Shown: one piece after another, positions 32,097-40,098 of the stretch | Position numbering within the stretch: the first letter of the stretch is position 1 | Layout of the letters: every line of letters starts with the position of its first letter | Source: Dendrophyllia cribrosa | Lineage: Eukaryota; Cnidaria; Anthozoa; Scleractinia; Dendrophylliidae | Direction: 5' to 3' | DNA: 64,000 bases | Assembly (NCBI GenBank): GCA_024195265.1 | Contig: JAJLRJ010000006.1 | Location: 22,784,023 to 22,848,022 of the forward strand | Program-made: the position numbers and the translations under genes | The notes under the pieces: generated by a model | Told to the model about the DNA's origin: nothing | What the model saw: the letters and a program-made list of their open reading frames with translations, nothing else | Database searches by the model: none

Positions 32097-33106
32097 TTTA
32101 TGGTTTGAAATAGTTTTTGAACAGCTTTTTTGTTGATAACTGACTCTTTCAGGAGAAGATCAAGAATGCCCACTCCAGTGTTTCTGATTGCCAGATTTGT
32201 GTTTCCAGCAAGAATGGAGCCAATGATTACCTCAAGTTTCTTGAGAAGTTCTTTGGGATTGGAGAACAAGCGGATGGCTCCACCTTTTTTTCTTCTTTTC
32301 AACCCAGAACCCTGAAATGTTTTTGTTTTCTTTGTGTAATGTTTTATGTAATCATTCAGAACTTTGAAGGAAAAGTCTATTTTGCTATGTTCCCTTCTCA
32401 TTGTCTGTTCAGCTATTTCTTTGTTTTTGAATTTTTTCGTCCAAGCAGCTTTATACCCTTTCAGCTGGTTTCTTCTATGTTTTGCATCAGCAAGAATGTT
32501 TTGCTCAAGATAATTTTGTTTCTGTTTTGCTGTGATATCTGGGTCTGCAAGCATCCAATCCACTGTGTTATAAGTATCAATCTCCAATTCAGCCAAATAT
32601 TTATCTGCAACCTCTTTGCGTTCTTTCTTTTCCTTTGTTTTTTTGTCTGCTTCCTTTTTCTTTTCTTGTTCTTCATCCTCAGGCTCCAGAGAGTAATCAG
32701 GAATTTCATCTTCATATGGAGGTGGATCATCTCCAAACTCTTCCCTCAATTCTTCCAAAAAAGTTTGTGGGACTTGTTTTTCAGCTTGCGGCGCAACAAC
32801 CTCATCATCCAACAAACTGCCAACATCCATCTCTTCAAATGGATCAACTTCTGGATAATAATCTATGCCTGGATCGACTTTTGAGGTTGTTGGCTTTCTC
32901 CTCTGAATTGGTAAGGATGGTTGTCTCAAATTCGACGCAACAACCTCATCTAGTTTTGCTGTTATGGGACGGAACATTTTTGCCAGTCCAGTTTGGCTTG
33001 TTTCTTCACCCAACTTTTTCTGGGTGATGACATCGTGAACAAAGTTGATTTTTTTTCCCAAAGCAGATTTGCTTTTAGCCATTTCATTCCATTTCAATAA
33101 ACTCAT
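31970..33106 (-). CDS. PPxY-containing virion protein
   Basis: 378 residues from ATG 33,106 (CTTAAAATG context; an ATG 57 bp upstream adds a hydrophobic leader). It has an acidic middle with DDPPPYEDE, a PPxY late-domain motif of the kind that recruits WW-domain ubiquitin ligases. A long charged helix follows (EQEKKKEADKKTKEKKERKE), and later GLKRRKKGGAIRLFSNPKEL, where a di-glycine precedes an amphipathic segment, as in the core protein and the PLA2 N-terminus. I read it as an adenovirus-pVI-like or tegument-like structural protein. The family is not established. The 3' end overlaps the penton gene. Confidence 0.65.
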   Translation of the reverse strand: MSLLKWNEMAKSKSALGKKINFVHDVITQKKLGEETSQTGLAKMFRPITAKLDEVVASNLRQPSLPIQRRKPTTSKVDPGIDYYPEVDPFEEMDVGSLLDDEVVAPQAEKQVPQTFLEELREEFGDDPPPYEDEIPDYSLEPEDEEQEKKKEADKKTKEKKERKEVADKYLAELEIDTYNTVDWMLADPDITAKQKQNYLEQNILADAKHRRNQLKGYKAAWTKKFKNKEIAEQTMRREHSKIDFSFKVLNDYIKHYTKKTKTFQGSGLKRRKKGGAIRLFSNPKELLKKLEVIIGSILAGNTNLAIRNTGVGILDLLLKESVINKKAVQKLFQTIKWKEKSSCHLTLLRTDKTNLQISQQNSISQLFLIRMNNMLLG

Positions 33107-33188
33107 TTTAAGTCCACAAACATGAATTTGGATGAAGAACATGATGTTGAACAAGATGTTCATCTGAATTTGTCTTCTGGGAAATAAA

Positions 33189-33821
33189 ATGAAGATTCCA
33201 AATTATGATTGCCATGACCCAATCACAAACTTTCGACAGTTGCAGCCTTTTATGCCGGATCGAACTTTCAGAATGTTGATCTGTGGTCCTTCAGGATCTG
33301 GAAAAACAAACGTTCTCCTGGATATGATTTTGAGATTGCTTTTCTACGATAAGATCTTCCTCTATGCGAAAAATCTGGACCAAGCCAAATATCAACATCT
33401 TCTGAAAACATTTCACCCAATCAGCAAAGAAGCTGGATATAACATCGTGGAAGCATCCCAGGATGAAATCATCCTAGTTTCTGAATTATCTGGGGAGAAT
33501 CAAAAACTGGTTGTTTTTGACGATTTTGTTTGCGAGAAAAACCAAAAGCCATTGATTGATTATTTCATCCAGGGCAGACACAAGAATTGTTCTGTGATTT
33601 ATCTTTCACAAAGTTATTTCCAAACACCAAAAGATATCCGCCTGAATTGTTCTCATCTTTGCATTTTTGAATTTCCAAGCAACAAAGAACAGACTGCGAT
33701 CTGCAGGGAAAACAACATCAAGAAAGAAGATTATCTGAAAGCCACGCGTGATCCGTTTTCTTTCCTCTATGTGGATAAACCAAGGAAATTCATGGCTAAA
33801 AACTTTGATGAAAGACTTTAA
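33189..33821 (+). CDS. ATP: DNA-packaging ATPase (FtsK/HerA, A32-like)
   Basis: 210 residues. Walker A GPSGSGKT at 33-40 and Walker B LVVFDDF at 107-113, followed by YLSQSYFQTPKDIRLNCSH carrying the sensor-type Gln. Length and motif spacing match the A32-like packaging ATPases of Polintons and related viruses. It pumps the genome into preformed capsids. It starts at ATAAAATG and is divergent from the PPxY gene across about 80 bp. Its TAA stop is one base before the ATG of the fibre-like gene. Confidence 0.93.
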   Translation: MKIPNYDCHDPITNFRQLQPFMPDRTFRMLICGPSGSGKTNVLLDMILRLLFYDKIFLYAKNLDQAKYQHLLKTFHPISKEAGYNIVEASQDEIILVSELSGENQKLVVFDDFVCEKNQKPLIDYFIQGRHKNCSVIYLSQSYFQTPKDIRLNCSHLCIFEFPSNKEQTAICRENNIKKEDYLKATRDPFSFLYVDKPRKFMAKNFDERL

Positions 33822-33822
33822 A

Positions 33823-35682
33823 ATGAGCTACTCAAATGGATTGCTTTCTGAAACAACAAGCACTTCTCGAGGGGGTCGAGATGGAAGAGATGGATTGCCA
33901 GGAGTTGGTTTTAAACTGACATCCACAGGGGATTATGACATGTCAAACAGAAAACTGGTCAATGTCGCTGAAGGAACAGGAAATGGCGATGCAGTTACAA
34001 AACATCAAGTTGACTCGTTGAAAAGCAGTGTGGAAACCAAACTAATTCAACTGAGAGCAGATTCTTTGCAGGTTGATGGTTCTTCCCATATGACTGGAGA
34101 TCTGGACCTCAGGGGAAAGAAACTGATTCTTCCCGGTGAAATTGACATGGATCGAAAGTTGATCACAAATCTGGATACTGATGAATCAAATGATCTTTCT
34201 GCGGTGAACATGGTAACGCTGAAAAAATATCACCCAAATGCTCCAGCACCAACGCATGAGGTAACAAAAGATATTGACTTGAAACATCGTTATAACGTGA
34301 TCAACGCAAAGCAACAAACTTTTGATTATCTTACCGTGCACTATAACAACTATATCTCCTATAATGACGGAAATAATATCTTTCTCAGTCGGAAAGAAAC
34401 ATTCCCAATGGAAACAAGTTTGGATATGGGAAATCATTTCATTTTTAACGTGAAAGATCCTGTCAACATTGACCAAGCAGTCAATAAAAAATATGTGGAC
34501 ACGGCAGTCTCCGGGCTGGTGGGGCAGATAGCCCACACGGCAGCCAATAAGCTTTCTCTTTCCGGAGGAACAATGACTGGGGAATTGGATATGGGAGGAG
34601 AAAAACTTGTTGGTCTTCCCGATCCAAAAACATCCAATGAAGCAACATCAAAACAATATGTCGATACACAGTTAAATAACAAGACAGTAGCTCTGGCAGA
34701 GGAACTGATCAAAACAGAAGCTGACCTTAAAAAATATGTCAATGAATCGCATATATCTTCAACCTCCCACTTGAAGGATGAATTCCGGTATTTGATGGAG
34801 GATGTGGGTGAATCCAGAGCTGAACATAATATAACAGTGACTGGTTTATCTGATTTTACAAGTTCACCCCATCAGATCAATAAAAAAGCGTATGATTTGA
34901 AAATAACAAAAGATGTTTTTAATGAATACTCTGGGCGACTTGGTTTCCATATGCTGAAGCTTCCAGAAGGGGAATATACGATTTGCATTGAATTCTTCCC
35001 CGCTTCCATGACGGGTGTGAGCGTTGACGTGGTTTCGACCAGCCTGAATATCAATCAACAATCAACAAAAAAGTTTTCCAACTATTCTCGATCAATCATT
35101 CACATGCATAAATGGCAGATTACTCCACCAGAGTTTATTTATCTGGATCTGAAATGGCAAGGAACACCATCATCAGCTGATCAAGGTCCAGAAAATCTGA
35201 TTATTTATGGCGTCAAAGGTTCTCAATCAGATGTGCCAAGTTCTGTTTATGATGCTCCTTTCGTTTTTGACTCGGGGAAGATGGTCATGGAAACTGATTT
35301 GGATATGAATGACCATAAAATTCTCAATTCAAATCTTGGTAATAACTTTATGCTGATTGGAAGATATAGAAAATCATCAGGAGACGGCATAAATGTACTT
35401 TTCGATAATTTTTTCACTGATATAGTCATCCCCATCCGATGCAAATTAATCACAGTGTTTGCTCAAATTATATCAAAAACAGCTTCTTTTCCACAACTAA
35501 CTTTATATCTCCCAGATAAAAGATCGCAAAGTGGAGCTCGTTTTAGCAGTGATAATAGAATTCAAACATTCACGTTTTCAACTGTTGTTTACAAAGCAGG
35601 AGAGTTATTTTCAGCAAGAATAGATGATCGATCAACTAATATCGGGGCTGCCCAAATCACATTTCTTTTTGAAAAAGCCTAA
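33823..35682 (+). CDS. Fibre-like protein with collagen-like N-terminus and tail-fibre repeats
   Basis: 619 residues from ATG 33,823, one base after the ATPase stop. The N-terminus has RGGRDGRDGLPG, a short Gly-X-Y stretch. At least three repeats of a bacteriophage tail-fibre kind follow: TGDYDMSNRKLVNVAE...DAVTKHQVD, SLDMGNHFIFNVKDP...AVNKKYVD, and GGTMTGELDMGGEKLVGLPD...EATSKQYVD. The C-terminal 250 residues look like a globular beta-rich head, with one more LDMNDHKILN unit. A trimeric fibre is expected, by analogy attaching to the penton and binding the host surface. Such a protein is not part of the standard Polinton core. Receptor unknown. Confidence 0.7.
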   Translation: MSYSNGLLSETTSTSRGGRDGRDGLPGVGFKLTSTGDYDMSNRKLVNVAEGTGNGDAVTKHQVDSLKSSVETKLIQLRADSLQVDGSSHMTGDLDLRGKKLILPGEIDMDRKLITNLDTDESNDLSAVNMVTLKKYHPNAPAPTHEVTKDIDLKHRYNVINAKQQTFDYLTVHYNNYISYNDGNNIFLSRKETFPMETSLDMGNHFIFNVKDPVNIDQAVNKKYVDTAVSGLVGQIAHTAANKLSLSGGTMTGELDMGGEKLVGLPDPKTSNEATSKQYVDTQLNNKTVALAEELIKTEADLKKYVNESHISSTSHLKDEFRYLMEDVGESRAEHNITVTGLSDFTSSPHQINKKAYDLKITKDVFNEYSGRLGFHMLKLPEGEYTICIEFFPASMTGVSVDVVSTSLNINQQSTKKFSNYSRSIIHMHKWQITPPEFIYLDLKWQGTPSSADQGPENLIIYGVKGSQSDVPSSVYDAPFVFDSGKMVMETDLDMNDHKILNSNLGNNFMLIGRYRKSSGDGINVLFDNFFTDIVIPIRCKLITVFAQIISKTASFPQLTLYLPDKRSQSGARFSSDNRIQTFTFSTVVYKAGELFSARIDDRSTNIGAAQITFLFEKA

Positions 35683-35685
35683 ATA

Positions 35686-36165
35686 ATGAAAGAAGACATT
35701 TTTAGTTTCAACCACATCTCCCCTGACATAACAGAAGAAAAACTGGAAGAGATCAAGCAATTCTATCGATTTTATCACAAAAGATTTTGGTGTTTGAAAA
35801 GAGCTCACAAACATTTCAAAAAGATGAATTTGTTTGTGAATTTGACATCTTCCGCTCTTGTTGCGATTGGAGCGATTGCTGGAGGAGTGACAATGAATCC
35901 TGTGATTTTGGGAGTGATTTCAGGTGCAGGATTAGTCGTCAAAGCAGGGAATGAAATAAAGAATTATGCAAACAAAATTGAAATGACAAAGTTCGCGTTC
36001 ACAACTTACGAGAAAACATTGACTGATTTGCGTTTTGCTTTGAGGAGTGGAATATTTGATCGAAATGAATTTCTTCCAGCAATGATAGCAGTTGATGGGA
36101 TTGTGATTGATTTGGGATTAGATTTGGAGAAGTTTGAGAGAAAATATGATAAACACTTTGAATAA
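35686..36165 (+). CDS. SLATT-like two-TM protein
   Basis: 159 residues. After a polar N-terminus with FYHKRFWCLKRAHKHFKK come two adjoining hydrophobic segments (LTSSALVAIGAIAGGV and ILGVISGAGLVV). A helical tail follows (ANKIEMTKFAFTTYEKTLTDLR). Two TM helices between an entry helix and a Y-x2-L-type C-terminal helix resemble the SLATT fold, known from bacterial nucleotide-signalling and retron defence effectors. The match is by layout only. It could instead be a virion membrane or holin-like protein. It directly follows the fibre-like gene (3 bp gap). Confidence 0.4.
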   Translation: MKEDIFSFNHISPDITEEKLEEIKQFYRFYHKRFWCLKRAHKHFKKMNLFVNLTSSALVAIGAIAGGVTMNPVILGVISGAGLVVKAGNEIKNYANKIEMTKFAFTTYEKTLTDLRFALRSGIFDRNEFLPAMIAVDGIVIDLGLDLEKFERKYDKHFE

Positions 36166-36191
36166 TTTTTTCATTTCTGGGAAATGAAAAC

Positions 36192-37157
36192 TCAGTTCTT
36201 GATGAATGTAGTTCGTGTCCACAATTCAGGCGCTGAAGTGCATGATTTTTGCGGATGAAAAGTCCATTGCCCTCTTGAGAGATTATCATGAAATTCATCT
36301 ATATCAGGATAAGATTCATAGCCATACTTCTTAAACCATTTTTCAACGTCCCAGTAGTCTTTCGCGCGAAACCATACACCTGAGCGCATATTACAGATCA
36401 CATTTTGATCATTTTTTTCTGCTGGCGCTTCTTCAAAATCCTCAGCTGAAGTGAATCCCTTGAAGTTTTCTTTCACTTGATCCCAAATAGAATCAGAAAA
36501 AACAAAATTACCGTCCAGTGGTTGGAGAGCAGGTTTGGGAGGAAGAGATGCCAGTTTTGGCTCTTCAAGTTTTTCCACTTTGAATTTTTCTCCGTCACTT
36601 CTTCTGGTGAAAGTGTTTCTCCCGCTTTTCAGTGCATTACGGATAGTTCCTGAGTCAATTCCAAGTTCCTTTGTTGCTGCTGAAACACTGGGGAAAATAG
36701 TTGTTGTTGACGATGATGAAATATGGATGGGGATAGACTGAATCTTTTTTGGAGTTGGCGCTTCATCTTCCGTCCATGGTTCTGTCAACTGTCCTTTATC
36801 AAAAGTTCGGGATAGAAATAATTTCTTCCCGTCTTTCTTGACGAAACGTTTTTCAACATAACGATTGAACGCGGCATAGATTGCTTGACGAGTCACACCA
36901 ATCCACTGAGCCATCTCAGCCATTGTTTCAAAAGTTTTCAGGGGTGGTTCAGCAAGAGAATTATGAACAGAAAATCGATCTTCATTTTGATTTGCGACCA
37001 GAACTTTTTTATCTTTGAAAGTGAAAACATTCCTCCCTTCATTTATTGCTTTGTTGAGAGCCCTTGGAGCGATCTTCATAAATCTTGCAAGAGCCGCTTG
37101 CGAAGAAAATCTCTCACTGAGACGTCGTTTTGTCAACGCATCTATCAAAACCCACAT
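36192..37157 (-). CDS. Modular DNA-binding protein (NUMOD/HTH-like repeats)
   Basis: 321 residues from ATG 37,157. Three similar modules can be read: SSQAALARFMKIAPRALNKA, TMAEMAQWIGVTRQAIYAAF and SVSAATKELGIDSGTIRNAL, the last followed by NTFTRRSDGEKFKVE. Each has the look of a helix-turn-helix followed by a basic beta hairpin, as in NUMOD1/IENR-type modules of homing endonucleases. No nuclease domain is visible. Likely a sequence-specific DNA-binding regulator, perhaps of the 181-bp repeats that lie directly upstream. Confidence 0.55.
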   Translation of the reverse strand: MWVLIDALTKRRLSERFSSQAALARFMKIAPRALNKAINEGRNVFTFKDKKVLVANQNEDRFSVHNSLAEPPLKTFETMAEMAQWIGVTRQAIYAAFNRYVEKRFVKKDGKKLFLSRTFDKGQLTEPWTEDEAPTPKKIQSIPIHISSSSTTTIFPSVSAATKELGIDSGTIRNALKSGRNTFTRRSDGEKFKVEKLEEPKLASLPPKPALQPLDGNFVFSDSIWDQVKENFKGFTSAEDFEEAPAEKNDQNVICNMRSGVWFRAKDYWDVEKWFKKYGYESYPDIDEFHDNLSRGQWTFHPQKSCTSAPELWTRTTFIKN

Positions 37158-37948
37158 TTTCTTAGTTGTCAAAAAAGAAAAAGAAAACCACAAAAATGTT
37201 CTCAAAGTTTTCTGGAGAAGATTTCTGGAGAAGTTTTCTGGAGAAGTTTTTTGCTCCAGATTTTTTTTTCTGGGAGAAGATTTTCTGAAAAGATTTCTGC
37301 TAAAATTTTTAGCAGAAACATTATTTTCTGTTGAAAATTTAGCAGAACAACTTGATTTTTGTTTTGATTTTTTCTCTGGAAATAATCTGTTTTTGGATTT
37401 TGCTCCTGAGATTTTTTATTTTTTTTATTTTATTTACCCTGAAGGAACTTCCTTGTGAAATAAAATAAACATTCTGTTAAAATTTTAGCAGAAACATTAT
37501 TGTTTTTCTGCTAAAATTTTTAGCAGAACAACTTGATTTTTGTTTTGATTTTTTCTCTGGAAATAATCTGTTTTTGGATTTTGCTCCTGAGATTTTTTAT
37601 TTTTTTTATTTTATTTACCCTGAAGGAACTTCCTTGTGAAATAAAATAAACATTCTGTTAAAATTTTAGCAGAAACATTATTGTTTTTCTGCTAAAATTT
37701 TTAGCAGAACAACTTGATTTTTGTTTTGATTTTTTCTCTGGAAATAATCTGTTTTTGGATTTTGCTCCTGAGATTTTTTATTTTTTTTATTTTATTTACC
37801 CTGAAGGAACTTCCTTGTGAAATAAAATAAACATTCTGTTAAAATTTTAGCAGAAACAACTTTATTGTTCTGCTAAAATTTTTAGCAGAACAACTTTGTT
37901 TTCTCTCCAGATTTTCAGCAGAACAACTTGATTATATCCTGGATATAA
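37158..37948. repeat. Non-coding repeat array: three 181-bp tandem units with palindromes
   Basis: CTTGATTTTTGTTTTGATTT recurs at 37,351, 37,532 and 37,713, a period of 181 bp with nearly no change. Each unit contains CTGCTAAAATTTTTAGCAG, an almost perfect palindrome, and a second half-palindrome TTCTGTTAAAATTTTAGCAG. Upstream, TTTCTGGAGAAG is repeated at 37,205-37,245. This is the only long non-coding stretch inside the Polinton. Possible roles: origin, enhancer or packaging signal. Confidence 0.9.
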
Positions 37949-38248
37949 TCAATCTAAATAAGTTTGCAAGTGCATCATATCCTTACATGCCTCCCTGTAT
38001 TTTTTGATTGTGATAAGATTCTCACATGCTCTTTTTATTTCCTTCACATAAGATTCTACTGGAGATCTTTGAGTGAGTGAGATGAGAAAATCACGAATTT
38101 TCCTCTCGATTATCTTTGCTTTGAGATGTTTCTTAACAAGTATTTCTTTTCCTTCTTTGCTTTCTTGAAAATTATTCACTGCCCAGTTGAGATCAAATGC
38201 TTGCAGACAGTCAAATTCGGTGCCACTAAATCGGTCCATGAAGTTCAT
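37949..38248 (-). CDS. Small helical protein, unknown
   Basis: 99 residues from ATG 38,248, one base after the TAA of the preceding gene (CTTAAAATG context). It begins MNFMDRFSGTEFDCLQAFDL and continues as charged helices with no TM segment. No family recognised. Longer open sequence upstream lies inside the neighbour's coding region. Confidence 0.6.
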   Translation of the reverse strand: MNFMDRFSGTEFDCLQAFDLNWAVNNFQESKEGKEILVKKHLKAKIIERKIRDFLISLTQRSPVESYVKEIKRACENLITIKKYREACKDMMHLQTYLD

Positions 38249-38249
38249 T

Positions 38250-38903
38250 TTAAGAAGGAATAATATCTTCTTCATTTTGATCCTCATATTCATCAAACGC
38301 TGAGGCACTTTGTACCATTTCCTCCACAAGAACTTCATCCACAATCGCTGTGATAGATTTTACATTCCCGCAGAAGAGATGTTTGATTGAAAAGACAACT
38401 TGTCCAAAAAGTGGCATAGAGATGAGTTCTTTCTGTCTCAGAATGGGCTTCTTTTTCCCGTTTGTCAGCTCCCAAAAACGACAGGAGAAATCTGTTTTGG
38501 GGATCTTAGAGGGATAAATCTTTGCAAAAATCTTTTCCTGCTCAGATTTATCTGTTTTCAAGAGAGAAAAATCTTCCGCGTGAAACTTAGCAAAAGATGG
38601 AGAAAGTTTTTTCACTTCTGGTTGTTTTTTCATTGCAGCTGAGCGAAGATGAGCTTCCAGTTTGTGGAAAAAGGGGATATTTTCTTCAGGGAGATTGATC
38701 CCCAGTGAAAAAGAATCTCCTTCATGAGCAAAGATTTTAAACTTTGTTTTGAGTTTCAGTTGAAGTTTTTTGCCATCGAGAGAACAGGGGAGCAGACAAT
38801 ATGAGATCTTTCCAGAGGTTCGTTTTTGTGGCTCTTCAAGAATGATCTTGGAAACGGAAACTTTTTCGGGATTCATTTTCTTGGTGGAGATAAAAAAAAT
38901 CAT
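38250..38903 (-). CDS. ssDNA-binding-like protein (DUF5871-type pattern)
   Basis: 217 residues. The ATG overlaps the preceding stop as ATGA (38,903-38,900). The N-terminal half has KISYCLLPCSLDGKKLQLKL and FSLGINLPEENIPFFHKLEA. The C-terminal half has FGQVVFSIKHLFCGNVKSIT followed by an acidic tail (DEYEDQNEEDII). This order, a dual beta-rich block with an acidic C-terminus, is like the OB-fold single-strand binding proteins of large DNA viruses (DUF5871 kind). It would fit beside a protein-primed polymerase, whose replication exposes single strands. Tentative. Confidence 0.45.
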   Translation of the reverse strand: MIFFISTKKMNPEKVSVSKIILEEPQKRTSGKISYCLLPCSLDGKKLQLKLKTKFKIFAHEGDSFSLGINLPEENIPFFHKLEAHLRSAAMKKQPEVKKLSPSFAKFHAEDFSLLKTDKSEQEKIFAKIYPSKIPKTDFSCRFWELTNGKKKPILRQKELISMPLFGQVVFSIKHLFCGNVKSITAIVDEVLVEEMVQSASAFDEYEDQNEEDIIPS

Positions 38904-39175
38904 TTTATTTCCAAATCCACTTCTCCAAACTGTCTGTCTTTTTCAGTTTTGACTGGAAGAAAACCATTTACCTTGTCAACGGCTTTCTGAATCTTGGTTT
39001 CAATTTCAGCCCAATGCATCCATGCGATTTCTTCCTCCGTCAACCCACTTGTTGCTTTGTAAAATTTGGGATCAATCAAAGTTGCATGATTTCTTATTTC
39101 AGCCAGTGCAATTTTGATTTCCTCCAGAGAAAAGAAATCTTGCCCCTCGATTGTGAAAAGTTTTTCTTTGTTCAT
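38900..39175 (-). CDS. Small protein with HTH-like start
   Basis: 91 residues starting MNKEKLFTIEGQDFFSLEEI. The segment IEGQDFFSLEEIK resembles IDGEDFFTAEEIQ in the neighbouring gene, so the two share a module. The rest is helical with a C-terminal acidic end. Function unknown. Probably part of the same set of DNA-binding regulators. Confidence 0.55.
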   Translation of the reverse strand: MNKEKLFTIEGQDFFSLEEIKIALAEIRNHATLIDPKFYKATSGLTEEEIAWMHWAEIETKIQKAVDKVNGFLPVKTEKDRQFGEVDLEIK

Positions 39176-39198
39176 TTTTTATCCATTGGATAAAAAAT

Positions 39199-39690
39199 TC
39201 AAAATGTGGCTTGACAAGTTTGGTCAACGAATTTGTTTATCGCAGACTTTTTATCTGAGTCCATTTTTGGTATTCCTTTTCTTGAGCGAAAATGAAGAAC
39301 TTTTTCAACCATAGCTTTCTCTTTCATCGAATCGAGAAATTCTTCCAGTCTGGGAGATTTCCAAGTGACATCGTGAGATTTCTCACTTGAATCCAGAAAA
39401 TGAGTTTTTTTCTTGTTGAGTTGATTGAAAAAAACTGTTCTGGACAAGCCAAATCTTTCCTGAATTTCTTCTGCGGTGAAAAAATCTTCTCCATCAATCT
39501 GGATAAATGGTGAGTCATCTTCCTCCTGAATCCAAAAGGTTTTTTTATCAGCTCTTCTGAAATATTTGATGTTACCAGATTTGAGAACTCTCAAGATCGT
39601 TTTTGATGGGAGTCCAGATTGTTCACTGGCTTCTTTGAATGTGAAAAAAGTTTGCTTTTCTTTTCCTTCCTCTTGGATTGAAAACTTCAT
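39199..39690 (-). CDS. HTH-type regulator
   Basis: 163 residues from ATG 39,690 (TTTAAAATG). Two modules: TFKEASEQSGLPSKTILRVL followed by KYFRRADKKTFWI, and FFTAEEIQERFGLSRTVFFN. Both resemble helix-turn-helix plus basic hairpin, as in the 36,192-37,157 protein. It is divergent from the SAP-like/polymerase block across 36 bp, so that short stretch must hold both start regions. Likely an autoregulator or a regulator of the replication genes. Confidence 0.55.
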   Translation of the reverse strand: MKFSIQEEGKEKQTFFTFKEASEQSGLPSKTILRVLKSGNIKYFRRADKKTFWIQEEDDSPFIQIDGEDFFTAEEIQERFGLSRTVFFNQLNKKKTHFLDSSEKSHDVTWKSPRLEEFLDSMKEKAMVEKVLHFRSRKGIPKMDSDKKSAINKFVDQTCQATF

Positions 39691-39726
39691 TTTAAATGGA
39701 GAAAAAATCTTTTAGCCCCAAATAAA

Positions 39727-40098
39727 ATGTCAACGTTGACTGCATGGAAATCATTTGCGCGATCATCCGGATTGCGAGGATGGTCTCGAATGAAGAAAGA
39801 TGATCTGGTCAACTTTCTTTTTGAAAATCTATGGACTGGAGGTGGGAAAAACAATCAGCGCAGAAAAGTTAACCCTCTGGATGAAGAAAATAAAAGACTT
39901 AATGTTCCAGTGCTGGTTCCGGAGAGAAGAAGAGTTCCTCCCAGAAGAATTCCGCCAATCATTAAAAAACAAACAGAAAATATTTCAGACTGGGCGACTT
40001 GGCTGGAAGATGTGAATGATGCAGAAATCAGGAGAAGATCAACTCCTGCAGTTGAACGACTGAAAAGACAGATTGCTGCATTGTGGGGGCAAAGCTGA
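39727..40098 (+). CDS. SAP-like protein preceding and overlapping the polymerase
   Basis: 123 residues starting MSTLTAWKSFARSSGLRGWS, then RMKKDDLVNFLFENL, which fits a SAP-type helix-extension-helix DNA-binding motif. A proline/arginine-rich linker (RRRVPPRRIPPI) and a helix ending at TGA follow. The polymerase frame overlaps the last 40 or so bases one base behind, and has no ATG near its N-terminus. In related elements this segment seems to be the N-terminus of the polymerase itself. Here it is separated by the frame offset; I see no canonical slippery heptamer in the overlap. Confidence 0.6.
   Translation: MSTLTAWKSFARSSGLRGWSRMKKDDLVNFLFENLWTGGGKNNQRRKVNPLDEENKRLNVPVLVPERRRVPPRRIPPIIKKQTENISDWATWLEDVNDAEIRRRSTPAVERLKRQIAALWGQS

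Noticed and set aside
31581..33027. Long plus-strand frames opposite the penton and PPxY genes
   Set aside because: Shadows of the well-supported minus-strand genes: F/L-rich composition, no domain.
37340..37880. CRISPR-like array
   Set aside because: The repeats are directly adjacent 181-bp tandem units without spacers, in an animal genome.
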